From the NCBI GenBank assembly GCA_017640685.1, contig JAEPQF010000025.1:1-35429 (forward strand): 35,429 bases of DNA. The letters are read 5' to 3'. Shown here in pieces: positions 25,407 through 33,690 of this stretch (positions are counted from its first letter, which is position 1; each line of letters starts with the position of its first letter). The stretch is from Hyphomicrobiales bacterium (GTDB lineage Bacteria; Pseudomonadota; Alphaproteobacteria; Rhizobiales; HXMU1428-3). A program made the translations under genes and the position numbers. Below the pieces are notes generated by a model, which saw nothing but the letters and a program-made list of their open reading frames with translations, did no database searches and was not told the origin of the DNA.

Positions 25407-26364
25407 AGCGGGTTGTTAGCATACAAAGAGCAGCAATTACCACAACAACTATTCCTAGCAAAATAAAGCCGGGTAAATCAAGGGCTGCTGAGCCAATGAG
25501 GCGGCGCACTTCAGCGCTTGTCATATTGCTTCCGCCTAAAACGCGCATGAAAAAAGGCATAAAAATAAACACTATGAGTGACCCTGTGGCGCCGACCAAC
25601 CCAGAGCGGATGCCTAGTGAGAGGAAGTGGCGTTCGAATTCACGGGCAATGAACCTGTCTGTTGCGCCAACAAAATGAAGGACTTCTACAATCTCTCTAT
25701 TTGATGCCATTGCTGACCTGGTGGCGGAAACAATGACAGCTGTTGTGGCTAAGCCCACAAGGATGAGAACTGCGAGACCAGCTAATGCCATAGAACGCGT
25801 GACTGTTTGAATTTGGGATTGCCAGCGGCGATGATCATCAAGCGTGGCGTTTTTGAAATTTTTCTTAATATCTTCTCGAAGCTTATCAAGGTTTGGTTTG
25901 CTGTCTCTATCAAGCTCAACGGCAATGAGGCGGGGGATGGGCAGATCTTTTAAATTTGCGCCATCTCCTAGCCAAGGCTCCAGGAGGTTTGCGCTTTCTT
26001 CAAGTGGAAGAGGGCGCACGCCTGTAATGCCAGGTTGATTAGTTAGAAAGAATGAGACTTTAGAGAGCTTATCTTCAACGTTTTCTGTTCGATTAATGCT
26101 GATCTGAACAGTCACTTCACTGGCGATGTTTTCAGTCCATGCTGCGGCAGATTGATTGATTAGATAAACCCCACCTGCCGTGAGAGAGGCAAGGAAGCAC
26201 ATGATCGAAATCACGACAACTAGCGAGCTACCTGTAACTGATTTAGCTTGTACAATAGGTGTGTTTTGGGTGCCCCAACCGCGCTCTTTTGGGCGCGAGG
26301 GGGAGTATAATTCCTTGCTAGCTGGGCCTCCTTGGGGCGCTGAATTATTTGGTTGGAAGGTCAT
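25369..26364 (-). CDS. ftsX: Cell division protein FtsX
   Basis: Membrane subunit of the FtsEX complex that couples ATP use at the division site to activation of periplasmic peptidoglycan hydrolases. The 331 residues show a hydrophilic, Pro-rich N-terminus, one membrane helix (SSLVVVISIMCFLASLTAGG), a periplasmic loop of about 120 residues, then three more helices (MALAGLAVLILVGLATTAVIV, a Gly-rich segment after SLGIRSGLVGATGSLIV, and LPGFILLGIVVVVIAAL), the usual four-helix design. VEVLHFVGATDRFIAREFERHFLSLG-type coupling sequence (here EVLHFVGATDRFIAREF) is conserved. Two bases separate it from the ftsE stop, so it is in one operon with ftsE. Confidence 0.95.
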   Translation of the reverse strand: MTFQPNNSAPQGGPASKELYSPSRPKERGWGTQNTPIVQAKSVTGSSLVVVISIMCFLASLTAGGVYLINQSAAAWTENIASEVTVQISINRTENVEDKLSKVSFFLTNQPGITGVRPLPLEESANLLEPWLGDGANLKDLPIPRLIAVELDRDSKPNLDKLREDIKKNFKNATLDDHRRWQSQIQTVTRSMALAGLAVLILVGLATTAVIVSATRSAMASNREIVEVLHFVGATDRFIAREFERHFLSLGIRSGLVGATGSLIVFIFMPFFMRVLGGSNMTSAEVRRLIGSAALDLPGFILLGIVVVVIAALCMLTTRYGVYRILNSQHH

Positions 26365-26366
26365 GT

Positions 26367-27026
26367 TTATCCTACCTGGTGAATTCGGCCATCGTGAAGT
26401 TCAAGACGTGGGGCCTGAAATTGTTGCATGAGCTGATGATCGTGAGTGGCAATGATAACCGAGGTTCCCAAGCGGTTCAATTCTATGAATAGGCGAAGGA
26501 GACGACGGGCCATTTGTGGATCCACGTTACCAGTTGGTTCGTCAGCAAGCAGAAGTTCTGGTTTGCCAATCACGGCTCTTGCTATGGCAGCTCTTTGTTT
26601 TTCACCGCCTGACAAGACTGGGGATAGCGCGTACATGCGTTCGCCAAGGCCTACCCATTGGAGAAGGTCTGTGACGTCTTCTTGATATTCGTTTGGTTTT
26701 TTGCCGGTTACTCTTAAAGGAAGTGCCACGTTTTCCCAGGTGCTTAGGTGATCTAGTAAGCGGAAATCCTGGAAAACAATGCCAATTCTGCGACGTAAAT
26801 CTGCCCGTCTTGAAGGGGTGATTCGGGTAACATTTTGCCCAAACAGGTGAATGAGGCCGCGTGTGGGCTGAATAGACATAAATAAAAGCCGTAAAAGAGA
26901 TGTTTTACCTGAACCAGAAGGGCCGGTTAAAAAGTGGAGTGACCCAGGGCGAAGGTGAAAATTAACATCTCGTAGGATTTCAGGCCCTCTTCCATAACGA
27001 AGAGCGACGTTTTCTAATCGAATCAA
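26367..27026 (-). CDS. ftsE: Cell division ATP-binding protein FtsE
   Basis: ATPase subunit of FtsEX. At 219 residues it is the expected size for FtsE. Motifs: Walker A GPSGSGKTS (about 36-44), Q-loop IGIVFQDFRLLD, ABC signature LSGGEKQR, Walker B ELLLADEPTGNVDP and H-loop IIATHDHQLM. The N-terminus MIRLENVALRYGRGPEILRDV is standard. It begins the operon with ftsX and plsC and is divergent from the zinc-ribbon gene at 27286, leaving about 260 bases that must hold both promoters. Confidence 0.97.
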   Translation of the reverse strand: MIRLENVALRYGRGPEILRDVNFHLRPGSLHFLTGPSGSGKTSLLRLLFMSIQPTRGLIHLFGQNVTRITPSRRADLRRRIGIVFQDFRLLDHLSTWENVALPLRVTGKKPNEYQEDVTDLLQWVGLGERMYALSPVLSGGEKQRAAIARAVIGKPELLLADEPTGNVDPQMARRLLRLFIELNRLGTSVIIATHDHQLMQQFQAPRLELHDGRIHQVG

Positions 27027-27285
27027 TGGTCTAATACCCTCTATTTGATGTGTTTTGGCTTATTTTTGAACTTTTCAGCAGATTTGGGCCGTTGGTTTAG
27101 AAGTTAGTGAAATTATTCTTTATCTTAGCCGCCATTATTGCCAGCAAAAAGTGTTTTGTAAATTTTATTTAGCCGCTGAATGAGGCCAAAGCGGGGATAA
27201 GTCTGGAAAAGAAGGGCTTCTTTAATTATTTCTCGGTTATTTCTAGATATTCTTTATTTTTGAACTGCAATTGGTGCATTTTATT

Positions 27286-28545
27286 ATGATTTTGGTTTGT
27301 CCAGAATGTTCGACCCATTATGAAATTCCTTCAGCTTTGCCTGAGGGGGGGACGAAAGTGCGCTGTACGAGTTGTACTCATGTTTGGATGGCAACCGCAG
27401 ATGATGTGTTTGAAAATGCCGCTTTGGCTGAAGAAAGTGCTCAAGCTAAAGAGGCTGCTCCAGAAGAGACTGCTTCTAGTTTAGTAGAGGAAGAAGAAGC
27501 TGGTATTCCTGCGATTTCTCCTTTTGACGAAGACCCTTTTGAAGAGCTTGATTTTGAAGAAATTGAGGAAGAAGCTCTGAACGAGACTGAAGAATTAGAT
27601 CAAGCAGAGCTCGATAGTTTGTTTGAAGAGATGGGGGTCGACCCGGAACCTGAGCCTGAGCCCGAACCTGAGCAGGCTGAAGAAAACTCTCAAGGTGATA
27701 TTGATAGCCTATTTGATGAGATGGCTGATGAAGAACCTGAGGATGATAATTCTCAAGATGATATTGATAGTCTCTTTGATGAAGTGGGTGATGATGCTGG
27801 AGAGGAAAACTCTCAGGATGATATTGATGGTTTGTTTGACGAACCTGAGGCGGCTGAGGAAAACTCGCAAGATGATATTGATGGCTTGTTTGATGAGCCA
27901 GCTGCAGATGAGGGAGAAGAAAACTCTCAAGATGATATAGACGGACTTTTTGATGAAGAGCCGGCTGTTTCAGAAGAACCTCAAGCTGAAGAACCACTAG
28001 CTGCAGCAGAAGAAGATGCGGAAGATCCATTTGAGAATGAGACAGTTGAAGTAGAGCTTGATGATGAGCCTGCTGTTGAACCCGAGCCAGTTGCAGCAAA
28101 ATTACCGATTTGGAAAAAACTTAGCCGCAATGAAATGATTGGTTGGGGAGGTTATGCCCTTTCTATTGTTTTGGTTTTTTCCATCATAATCATGGCTCGT
28201 GTTTCCATTGTTAAGGCCATTCCTAGCATGGCGGGTGTCTATGCGGCATTGGGTATGAATGTGAATGTTAGAGGTTTGACCTTTACGAATGTGCAGCAAA
28301 AATGGGTGATCGAAGATAATCGGCTTTTGCTTAAAGTTCGAGGTGAAGTTACCAATTTAACAAATCGCTATAAAACTCTACCTCCTATGGTTTTTGGAGC
28401 TGTTGGGCCAAATAAAAAAGAAATTTTCCGTTGGGTTATGAAGGTTAGAAAAAAACCTCTCTTACCTGGTGAGAAAGCCCCTTTCATGGCGATGGTACCT
28501 TTGCCGCCAGAGCAGGCTCGTCATTTATATATTAGTTTTCAGTAG
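27286..28545 (+). CDS. MJ0042 zinc-ribbon / DUF3426 membrane protein with acidic SQDDIDxLF repeats
   Basis: A 419-residue single-pass membrane protein. N-terminal MJ0042-type zinc ribbon: CPEC, then CTSC with HVW following (residues about 4-33). A very acidic region (about 45-265) includes five copies of NSQxDIDxLFDE plus an earlier weaker copy (DQAELDSLFEEMG) and a Pro-Glu run. One membrane helix (GGYALSIVLVFSIIIMARVS) and a C-terminal DUF3426-like domain (EVTNLTNRYKTLPPM, LLPGEKAPFMA) follow. The ORF track starts at TTG 27271; the ATG at 27286 (MILVCPEC) matches the family start. Location opposite ftsE is typical for Hyphomicrobiales; function is not known. The repeat motif resembles the N-terminus of FliM. 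Confidence 0.9.
   Translation: MILVCPECSTHYEIPSALPEGGTKVRCTSCTHVWMATADDVFENAALAEESAQAKEAAPEETASSLVEEEEAGIPAISPFDEDPFEELDFEEIEEEALNETEELDQAELDSLFEEMGVDPEPEPEPEPEQAEENSQGDIDSLFDEMADEEPEDDNSQDDIDSLFDEVGDDAGEENSQDDIDGLFDEPEAAEENSQDDIDGLFDEPAADEGEENSQDDIDGLFDEEPAVSEEPQAEEPLAAAEEDAEDPFENETVEVELDDEPAVEPEPVAAKLPIWKKLSRNEMIGWGGYALSIVLVFSIIIMARVSIVKAIPSMAGVYAALGMNVNVRGLTFTNVQQKWVIEDNRLLLKVRGEVTNLTNRYKTLPPMVFGAVGPNKKEIFRWVMKVRKKPLLPGEKAPFMAMVPLPPEQARHLYISFQ
27679..27960 (+). repeat. In-frame tandem coding repeats (SQDDIDxLFDE)
   Basis: Five near-identical units built around AACTCTCAAGATGATATTGA, spaced about 45-66 bases apart, all in the reading frame of the zinc-ribbon gene. Spacer codons are mostly Glu, Asp, Ala and Pro. 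Unit boundaries at protein level: NSQGDIDSLFDE, NSQDDIDSLFDE, then three copies of NSQDDIDGLFDE. Copy number could vary between strains through slippage. Confidence 0.9.
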
Positions 28546-28555
28546 TTTTCTCTCA

Positions 28556-28645
28556 CTTTTTAGCGCTCCTTCGGTTGCCTCTATTGCGCTCTAGATGCCC
28601 ACAAAGCAACCGCGCTAAGGCAACCTTCGTTGTTACCTACAGAGT
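28556..28645 (+). repeat. Intergenic bulged-hairpin repeat cluster 6 (nested)
   Basis: Inner unit G (28586-28615): outer stem GCGC/GCGC, bulge TCTA, inner GATGC/GCAAC with one mismatch, loop near CCACAA. It is enclosed by a perfect 7-bp pair GGTTGCC (28573-28579) and GGCAACC (28619-28625). A tail TTCGTTGTTACCTACAG matches the tail of cluster 4 closely. It lies just after the stop of the zinc-ribbon gene; the rest of this roughly 300-base gap holds a degraded copy of the 12785 inverted repeat (about 28711-28738) and the cpdR promoter region. Confidence 0.85.
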
Positions 28646-28768
28646 TTTTAGTATTTTCCTAAATAATTTTTCCTTTTTTACTACTGATAGTTTTAATTCT
28701 TGAGTTTTGGCATGTCTCTTAGTCCGAAACGGGTTGAGTTAACTTAAAAGAATAGTTCAATAATGAAA

Positions 28769-28783
28769 TTTAAGTTTTGTTAA
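28769..28783 (+). promoter_or_regulatory. Possible CtrA-type box upstream of cpdR
   Basis: TTTA-N7-TTAA, one mismatch from the TTAA-N7-TTAA CtrA consensus, about 70 bases before the cpdR start. In such an AT-rich gap a chance match is quite possible, so this is only a candidate. Confidence 0.3.
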
Positions 28784-28852
28784 CTCTGCATTGAGGATTG
28801 CGGGCTTATCATGGGGGATAAGATCGATTTTTTCTAATCTTAGGTGATGTTC

Positions 28853-29257
28853 ATGGCTCGGATATTAATTGCTGAAGATGACTTTGCGGTGAGGGATTTT
28901 ACTTACCGTGCTCTTTCTATGAGTAATCATGATGTGGTGGTCGCTCATGAGGGGCAAGAGGCGCTTCGTTGTTTAACTGTGCCAGATGAGAGTTACGATC
29001 TTGTGATTAGTGATATTCGGATGCCAGTTATTGATGGGGTAACTTTGGCGAAGTTGATTTTTAAACAACAGCCTCATTTGCCAATTTTATTGATGACTGG
29101 GTATTCAACTGCAGAAGAAGCTGATTATGCACCGTCTGTTGTTGGTGTTTTGCAAAAGCCGTTTACTCTTGAGATGATGAGACAGGCTGTGCAATCTGCT
29201 TTGGGACAATCACGACAAAAACCTAGGGAAAAGCAACTTAAGCTTGGATTGCGTTAA
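28853..29257 (+). CDS. cpdR: CpdR-type single-domain response regulator
   Basis: A 134-residue CheY-like receiver without output domain. Acidic pocket EDD at residues 8-10 (ILIAEDDFAVRDFTYRALSM), phosphoacceptor D in DLVISDIRMP, then LLMTGYS and the lysine in LQKPFT. In Caulobacter, unphosphorylated CpdR localises ClpXP to the pole and promotes degradation of CtrA and other substrates; phosphorylation by the CckA-ChpT relay switches this off. The ORF track starts at GTG 28844, but TAGGTG is well placed for the ATG at 28853 (MARILIAEDD), the family start. The C-terminus has some 15 extra basic residues. It is convergent with the TIGR02302 gene, three bases apart. Confidence 0.9.
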   Translation: MARILIAEDDFAVRDFTYRALSMSNHDVVVAHEGQEALRCLTVPDESYDLVISDIRMPVIDGVTLAKLIFKQQPHLPILLMTGYSTAEEADYAPSVVGVLQKPFTLEMMRQAVQSALGQSRQKPREKQLKLGLR

Positions 29258-29260
29258 AGC

Positions 29261-31819
29261 TTAAAATCTTTTGAGCAATCTTTCTATGTAATCAATTTCA
29301 GGCGCAGGGCGGTTGGGATCGCTCAATTTGTTTTGCAAATTTCTCAAAATTTCTCTTGCGCGTTGGATGTCAATTTTATCTGGCACTTTTGTGCTTTCGC
29401 TTGTGTCCATTCCTTTTGCACCTTGATTTCTTCCCAATGGATCTTTGCCACCAGCTTTTTTGCCGCCGCCATTTCCTGACATGCCTTTCATGTCTTTGGC
29501 CATTTGTTGCATGCCTTTACGCAGCTGATCAAGGGCTTGGCCTTCTTGGTTAAGAGCGTTGCCTAAATCATTACCTTTTAACAGTTCTTCAGCTCTTTGC
29601 ATGGCTCTGTCAGCATTTTCCAAGGGGGATCCGCTCTGGCGATTGTTTTGTTCGCCCTCTTGACCCATTCCTTTTTTTCCTTGTTTGCCAGCTTGCCTTG
29701 CTTTTTCAAGTTCTTTCATTAATCGTTGTAATTGCTCTCTTAGGGCTTGTTGTTGTTGTTCTAAACCGTTATTGCCATTTGGTTGGCTAAGTTGTCTTTG
29801 GCTATTATTGTCTTGTTGAGTTTGATTTCTCTCGCCTGCACGTCTTTTTTGTTGCCTGTTTTGCTCAAAGGTTTTGTCCATCAATTTTTGTTGTTCTTGA
29901 AGAATTTTTCCAAGCTCTTCTAAATTTTTGGCGGCTCTATTTTGTTGCTGTTGATTTTGGTTTTTACCCGTTTGCAAATTTTCGAGCATATTTTGTAGCT
30001 GACTTAGCATTTGATTGGCTAAATCTTTTGCACCGGATTTTGAGAGCTCTTCAATGGTTTTGAGCATTTGCTCAAAATCTTCTGGGCTCATGTTTCTTTG
30101 ATTTTGATTTGAATTTTGATTTTGTGCCTGGTTGTTTTGGTTTTGTTGTTGCTTGGCTAGAGCTTGCATGTATTTTTGCAAAGCTTTACGCAAATTATCG
30201 ATGCGTTTTTGAATTTCTTTAGCAGATGCATTTTCTTGTAAGGCTTTGCGCAATTCTTCTTGTGCGGTTCTTAGTTCGCGTTCAGCGGCAGACAGATCTC
30301 CATCTTCGGCATGACGAGCTAATTGATATAAAAGTTTTGAAAGTTCTTCTTTTTCTTGGCGAGTTTGTGCCGTCAACAAGCGATTGGCTGTGACTTTTAG
30401 CCCTAAATAAAGGGTAAGGTCTTTTTCAAATGGTTTTTTGTTGCTCAATAACCCGTGGAGTAACTCTGACAATAAAGGCGTTTCTGAAGGTGTCATAATG
30501 AGTTGTTTGCGAAGGCGAATTATGTTTTTTGCAATGGGTTTTGTGAATTTATATTCTGGCAAAACAATATTTATCTCAGGGCTGTTAGACGTGTTTTCGC
30601 CTTCATCAGTTGCTGAGAGGTAGAGGGTGATTGGGAGGCCTGCCCAAGGGTGATCTGTTAGATCTTTGTATGTTGTTCCCTCACTTGATTTTGTTCCTTG
30701 TTCAGATAGGTTTAGAGGGTATTCAATAGGGGCACCGAGAGGGCGTTCTTCTTTAAAAAAGATTTTTGGTTTTGTTTGATCTTTATCTTTTTGAAAAATT
30801 TCTTTCACATGGGCTTTTGCTTCAATAACACCATAATCATCAACCACGCGGTATTTTAACTTCAATGCACGGCTTTGCGCTGGAGCTGGTAGTTCCACCA
30901 ATCCAATAATTGGAGGATTATCTGGTGTGATTTCAAAACGCCAATCTTTTAGGGGAATTGTATCTATGGTGAGTTTTACTGGCCCGTTTTCAGTTAGTTT
31001 TAAGTGGAACTCTTTGGTTTTAACCGGTTTGGATGATTGATTTTGAGCCGTGTTTCTAGGTGATGTTTTTTTTGTTGATTTGATTAGTTTATTTAAACTT
31101 TCAACCTCAACTTGTTTGGCCTCGTTGCCATTAATGCGGATTGTTAAGGTTGAATTTTGTGGTGCAGTGAAAACAGGTTTCTTATCACTGTTTTTATTAT
31201 CTGAATGATTTGATGCTGTTTTGGCATTTTTCCCACCATCTGCGATTAAGATCGGAGCTTTGCCTGTGTAAGATGGCGGGGTGACCCATGCATCAACTCT
31301 AAGGTGTGAAGTGTTGATCATTGGGGGGAGTGTCACTGCGTTTGCAATCAATGACTGGATGTTGCCATTTTGGAAAAATAAACCACAAGCGACCACGAGC
31401 ATCAGAACCATTCTTAGAGCGTAAGGATCTTGCTTGTAAGTTTCTGGTTGAGGGGGGCGAACTTTGAGCTGCTTTATTTTCTCAACAAGGCGATTTTTAA
31501 ACTGAAGCCAGATGGCTTCTGTTTGGCTGTTAGACGTACCAGAGAGGTTTGGTTCTAGTTTATCTTTAAAAGCTTGGGCGGGTTGATGAGGCAGAGTTGA
31601 ATTTTTATCTAGCCTTTTTAGTGCTTCTTTATCTTTGGGCGAGCGCAGGGATAAAAGCGGATAAAAACTTGCAATAAAGCCCATGGCAAAAAGAGCAAGA
31701 GCCAGACGATGCATTAACGGAGATAATAGAGGCCATACATGAAAGAGAGTGAAAATTAAAAAGAGGGAGACGACAATAAAAGGAGCCCACAATTTTATCC
31801 AGAGGCGTTCCAGAAGCAT
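29261..31819 (-). CDS. TIGR02302/DUF4175 family large membrane protein
   Basis: An 852-residue (or longer) protein of the alphaproteobacterial TIGR02302 family, function unknown. N-terminal part has two hydrophobic segments (about 12-60) and a third near 137-155; a periplasmic-type region with VDAWVTPPSYTGKAPI and LKYRVVDDYGVIEAKA follows; then a long coiled-coil and Gln/Asn-rich region (about 480-780) with poly-Q stretches, and a closing IDIQRAREILRNLQNKLSDPNRPAPEIDYIERLLKRF, which is very characteristic. The annotated ATG probably is not the real start: the frame stays open for about 43 codons upstream (LLERKLRWTKVA just before the ATG looks like family sequence) but contains no ATG, GTG or TTG. 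It lies downstream of lysA on the same strand. Confidence 0.9.
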   Translation of the reverse strand: MLLERLWIKLWAPFIVVSLFLIFTLFHVWPLLSPLMHRLALALFAMGFIASFYPLLSLRSPKDKEALKRLDKNSTLPHQPAQAFKDKLEPNLSGTSNSQTEAIWLQFKNRLVEKIKQLKVRPPQPETYKQDPYALRMVLMLVVACGLFFQNGNIQSLIANAVTLPPMINTSHLRVDAWVTPPSYTGKAPILIADGGKNAKTASNHSDNKNSDKKPVFTAPQNSTLTIRINGNEAKQVEVESLNKLIKSTKKTSPRNTAQNQSSKPVKTKEFHLKLTENGPVKLTIDTIPLKDWRFEITPDNPPIIGLVELPAPAQSRALKLKYRVVDDYGVIEAKAHVKEIFQKDKDQTKPKIFFKEERPLGAPIEYPLNLSEQGTKSSEGTTYKDLTDHPWAGLPITLYLSATDEGENTSNSPEINIVLPEYKFTKPIAKNIIRLRKQLIMTPSETPLLSELLHGLLSNKKPFEKDLTLYLGLKVTANRLLTAQTRQEKEELSKLLYQLARHAEDGDLSAAERELRTAQEELRKALQENASAKEIQKRIDNLRKALQKYMQALAKQQQNQNNQAQNQNSNQNQRNMSPEDFEQMLKTIEELSKSGAKDLANQMLSQLQNMLENLQTGKNQNQQQQNRAAKNLEELGKILQEQQKLMDKTFEQNRQQKRRAGERNQTQQDNNSQRQLSQPNGNNGLEQQQQALREQLQRLMKELEKARQAGKQGKKGMGQEGEQNNRQSGSPLENADRAMQRAEELLKGNDLGNALNQEGQALDQLRKGMQQMAKDMKGMSGNGGGKKAGGKDPLGRNQGAKGMDTSESTKVPDKIDIQRAREILRNLQNKLSDPNRPAPEIDYIERLLKRF

Positions 31820-32105
31820 AGCAACTTTGGTCCAGCGCAGTTTTCTTTCTAGAAGAATTTCACCCTGGTGACGGTGTTCAGGACCAAGCTCTTGATTGAG
31901 CTCTGTATTTTGATTTTGTGAGTTCGGATCTGTAATTATTGGCTTGCTCTTTCAATTTCAATAATCTTGATTTGGTACAGGAATACACTTCATAAAGATG
32001 TTTTGCACTATAGCATAGAAATGAGATCTTTGCCTATGGGGGACATCTTGCCTAAAGGTAAGGTTATTGTGAGATAGAGGCTATTTTGGGGTAAAATCCC
32101 TGTTA

Positions 32106-33374
32106 CTAACCGATCCAGTTCGGTAATTGATCCAAATCGATCAAATCTTCGTAAGCTGGACGGGGGCGAACAACTGCGTATTCATCCCCTTTAACCATAA
32201 CTTCTGGGATGGTTAAGCGGCTATTGTAAGTGCATGATTGTACAGCACCATAAGCACCTGCTGACATCACAGCTATGAGGTCATCTGGGGCAAATTCTGG
32301 CATTTGGCGATTTTCAGCTAAGAAATCACCTGTCTCGCAAACGGGGCCTACCACATCCATTAAAGATTTCGGAGCTTCATTTTTGCTTTCATCAATGGGC
32401 ATAATCTGATGATAAGCTTCATAAAGTGTTGGGCGGATGAGATCATTCATTGCGGCATCAACAATGAGGAAGTCTTTCGCTGCACCTTTTTTCAAATAAA
32501 GGACTTTTGAGACGAGAATTCCTGCATTACCAGCGATTAAGCGGCCAGGTTCAAAAATTAGTGTGGCGTCGAGGTCACCAATTGCTTTTTCAATGATGGC
32601 TGCATAATCATTTGGGTGAGGAGGATCTTTGGCGTCTTCCTCATAAGGTATGCCAAGACCGCCACCTAAATCTATATGAGTGATTTTATGGCCATCTGCT
32701 CTTAGATCAGTTACGAGTTCACGCATGAGGCGGAAGGCATTATCAAAAGGGGTCAAATCAGTGATTTGACTGCCAATATGCATATGCACGCCGTGAGGCT
32801 CTAGCCCTGGTAATTTGGCGGCAATGGCATAGATATCTCTTGCTCTTTCAAAAGGAATGCCGAATTTATTTTCAGCCTTACCCGTTGAAATTTTCGCGTG
32901 TGTTTTCGCGTCTACATCTGGGTTCACACGAATGGCAATACTAGCGGTTTTGCCAAGATTATCAGCCACTTCGCTTAAAGTGTGAAGTTCAGGCTCTGAC
33001 TCAATGTTAAAACTTAAGATGTTGGCGTTTAATGCGGCGGCCATTTCATCTTTGGTTTTACCCACACCAGAGAAACAGATTTTATCAGGGCTGACGCCCG
33101 CTTGAAGTGCGCGGCGTAATTCTCCTTCAGAGACAACATCCATGCCTGCACCAAGATTTGCGAGCGTTTTGATCACCGCTTGGTTGGAATTGGCTTTAAT
33201 CGCGTAACAAACAAGGTGATCAACATTTGCAAAAGCTTGATCAAACACTTGAAAATGGCGCTCTAACGTGGCGCTTGAATAGCAATAGAACGGGGTTCCA
33301 ACATTTTGAGCGATGGTTGTGAGGGCCACATTTTCAGCGTGGAGCACACCATTTATGTATGAGAAGTGGCGCAT
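32106..33374 (-). CDS. lysA: Diaminopimelate decarboxylase
   Basis: PLP-dependent fold III decarboxylase converting meso-diaminopimelate to lysine, the last step of lysine synthesis. The 422-residue length is standard. The PLP lysine is K60 in VCYAIKANSNQAV; other landmarks are HMHIGSQITD, IDLGGGLGIPY, LIFEPGRLIAGNAG and the active-site cysteine region GPVCETGDFLAE, with YGAVQSCTYNSR near the end. It follows lptM with a strong hairpin in between and precedes the TIGR02302 gene; argH-lptM-lysA-TIGR02302 is a conserved order in Hyphomicrobiales. No lysine riboswitch is seen upstream. Confidence 0.97.
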   Translation of the reverse strand: MRHFSYINGVLHAENVALTTIAQNVGTPFYCYSSATLERHFQVFDQAFANVDHLVCYAIKANSNQAVIKTLANLGAGMDVVSEGELRRALQAGVSPDKICFSGVGKTKDEMAAALNANILSFNIESEPELHTLSEVADNLGKTASIAIRVNPDVDAKTHAKISTGKAENKFGIPFERARDIYAIAAKLPGLEPHGVHMHIGSQITDLTPFDNAFRLMRELVTDLRADGHKITHIDLGGGLGIPYEEDAKDPPHPNDYAAIIEKAIGDLDATLIFEPGRLIAGNAGILVSKVLYLKKGAAKDFLIVDAAMNDLIRPTLYEAYHQIMPIDESKNEAPKSLMDVVGPVCETGDFLAENRQMPEFAPDDLIAVMSAGAYGAVQSCTYNSRLTIPEVMVKGDEYAVVRPRPAYEDLIDLDQLPNWIG

Positions 33375-33399
33375 ATTATTTTTATTCTGTTAAAAGCAT

Positions 33400-33439
33400 A
33401 AAAGAACAAGAGATGAGATTTTCATCTGCTTGTTCTTTT
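33400..33439 (-). terminator. Hairpin terminator between lptM and lysA
   Basis: AAAAGAACAAG/CTTGTTCTTTT plus the inner AGATGA/TCATCT form a 17-bp stem with a one-base bulge. Read on the minus strand it ends in TTCTTTTATGCTTTT. It lies about 25 bases before the lysA start, so it would separate the argH-lptM transcript from lysA, or attenuate read-through. Confidence 0.8.
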
Positions 33440-33492
33440 AAATGTTGGTTGTTTTAGGCTTTCAGTTTTCGAGCCATAAAATTATTAAAAGG

Positions 33493-33684
33493 TTAGTTCA
33501 AAAGGCCATCTAGAATGAAGCCGCGATGCGGTTTTTTCTCTTCAACGACAACACTTGTATCACCTTCAATTTTAGCTTCAGGCGGTGCTTCTAATGGTCC
33601 CTTTGCACCACATGCTGTGAGGGATAATGCCAGCCCAGCTAAAATGATGATAGCTTTTGCAGTGCGCAATAACATAATTAGCAA
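33493..33684 (-). CDS. lptM: Small lipoprotein, LptM (YifL) family
   Basis: A 63-residue outer-membrane lipoprotein. A short signal peptide ends in the lipobox LTAC (cysteine at residue 25), and CGAKGPLEAPPEA after it is the defining start of the LptM/YifL family (CGxKGPL). In E. coli LptM assists oxidative maturation of the LPS translocon LptD; that function is carried over by family membership only. Position between argH and lysA is the normal one in this group of bacteria. Start ATG at 33684, with a second in-frame ATG three codons later. Repeat cluster 7 lies immediately upstream. Confidence 0.88.
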   Translation of the reverse strand: MLIMLLRTAKAIIILAGLALSLTACGAKGPLEAPPEAKIEGDTSVVVEEKKPHRGFILDGLLN

Positions 33685-33690
33685 TCCTTT

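Noticed and set aside
27476-28099. 207-aa minus-strand ORF opposite the zinc-ribbon gene
   Set aside because: It is the reverse shadow of the acidic tandem repeat, giving artificial Gln/His/Leu-rich peptide repeats. The plus-strand frame has clear domains.
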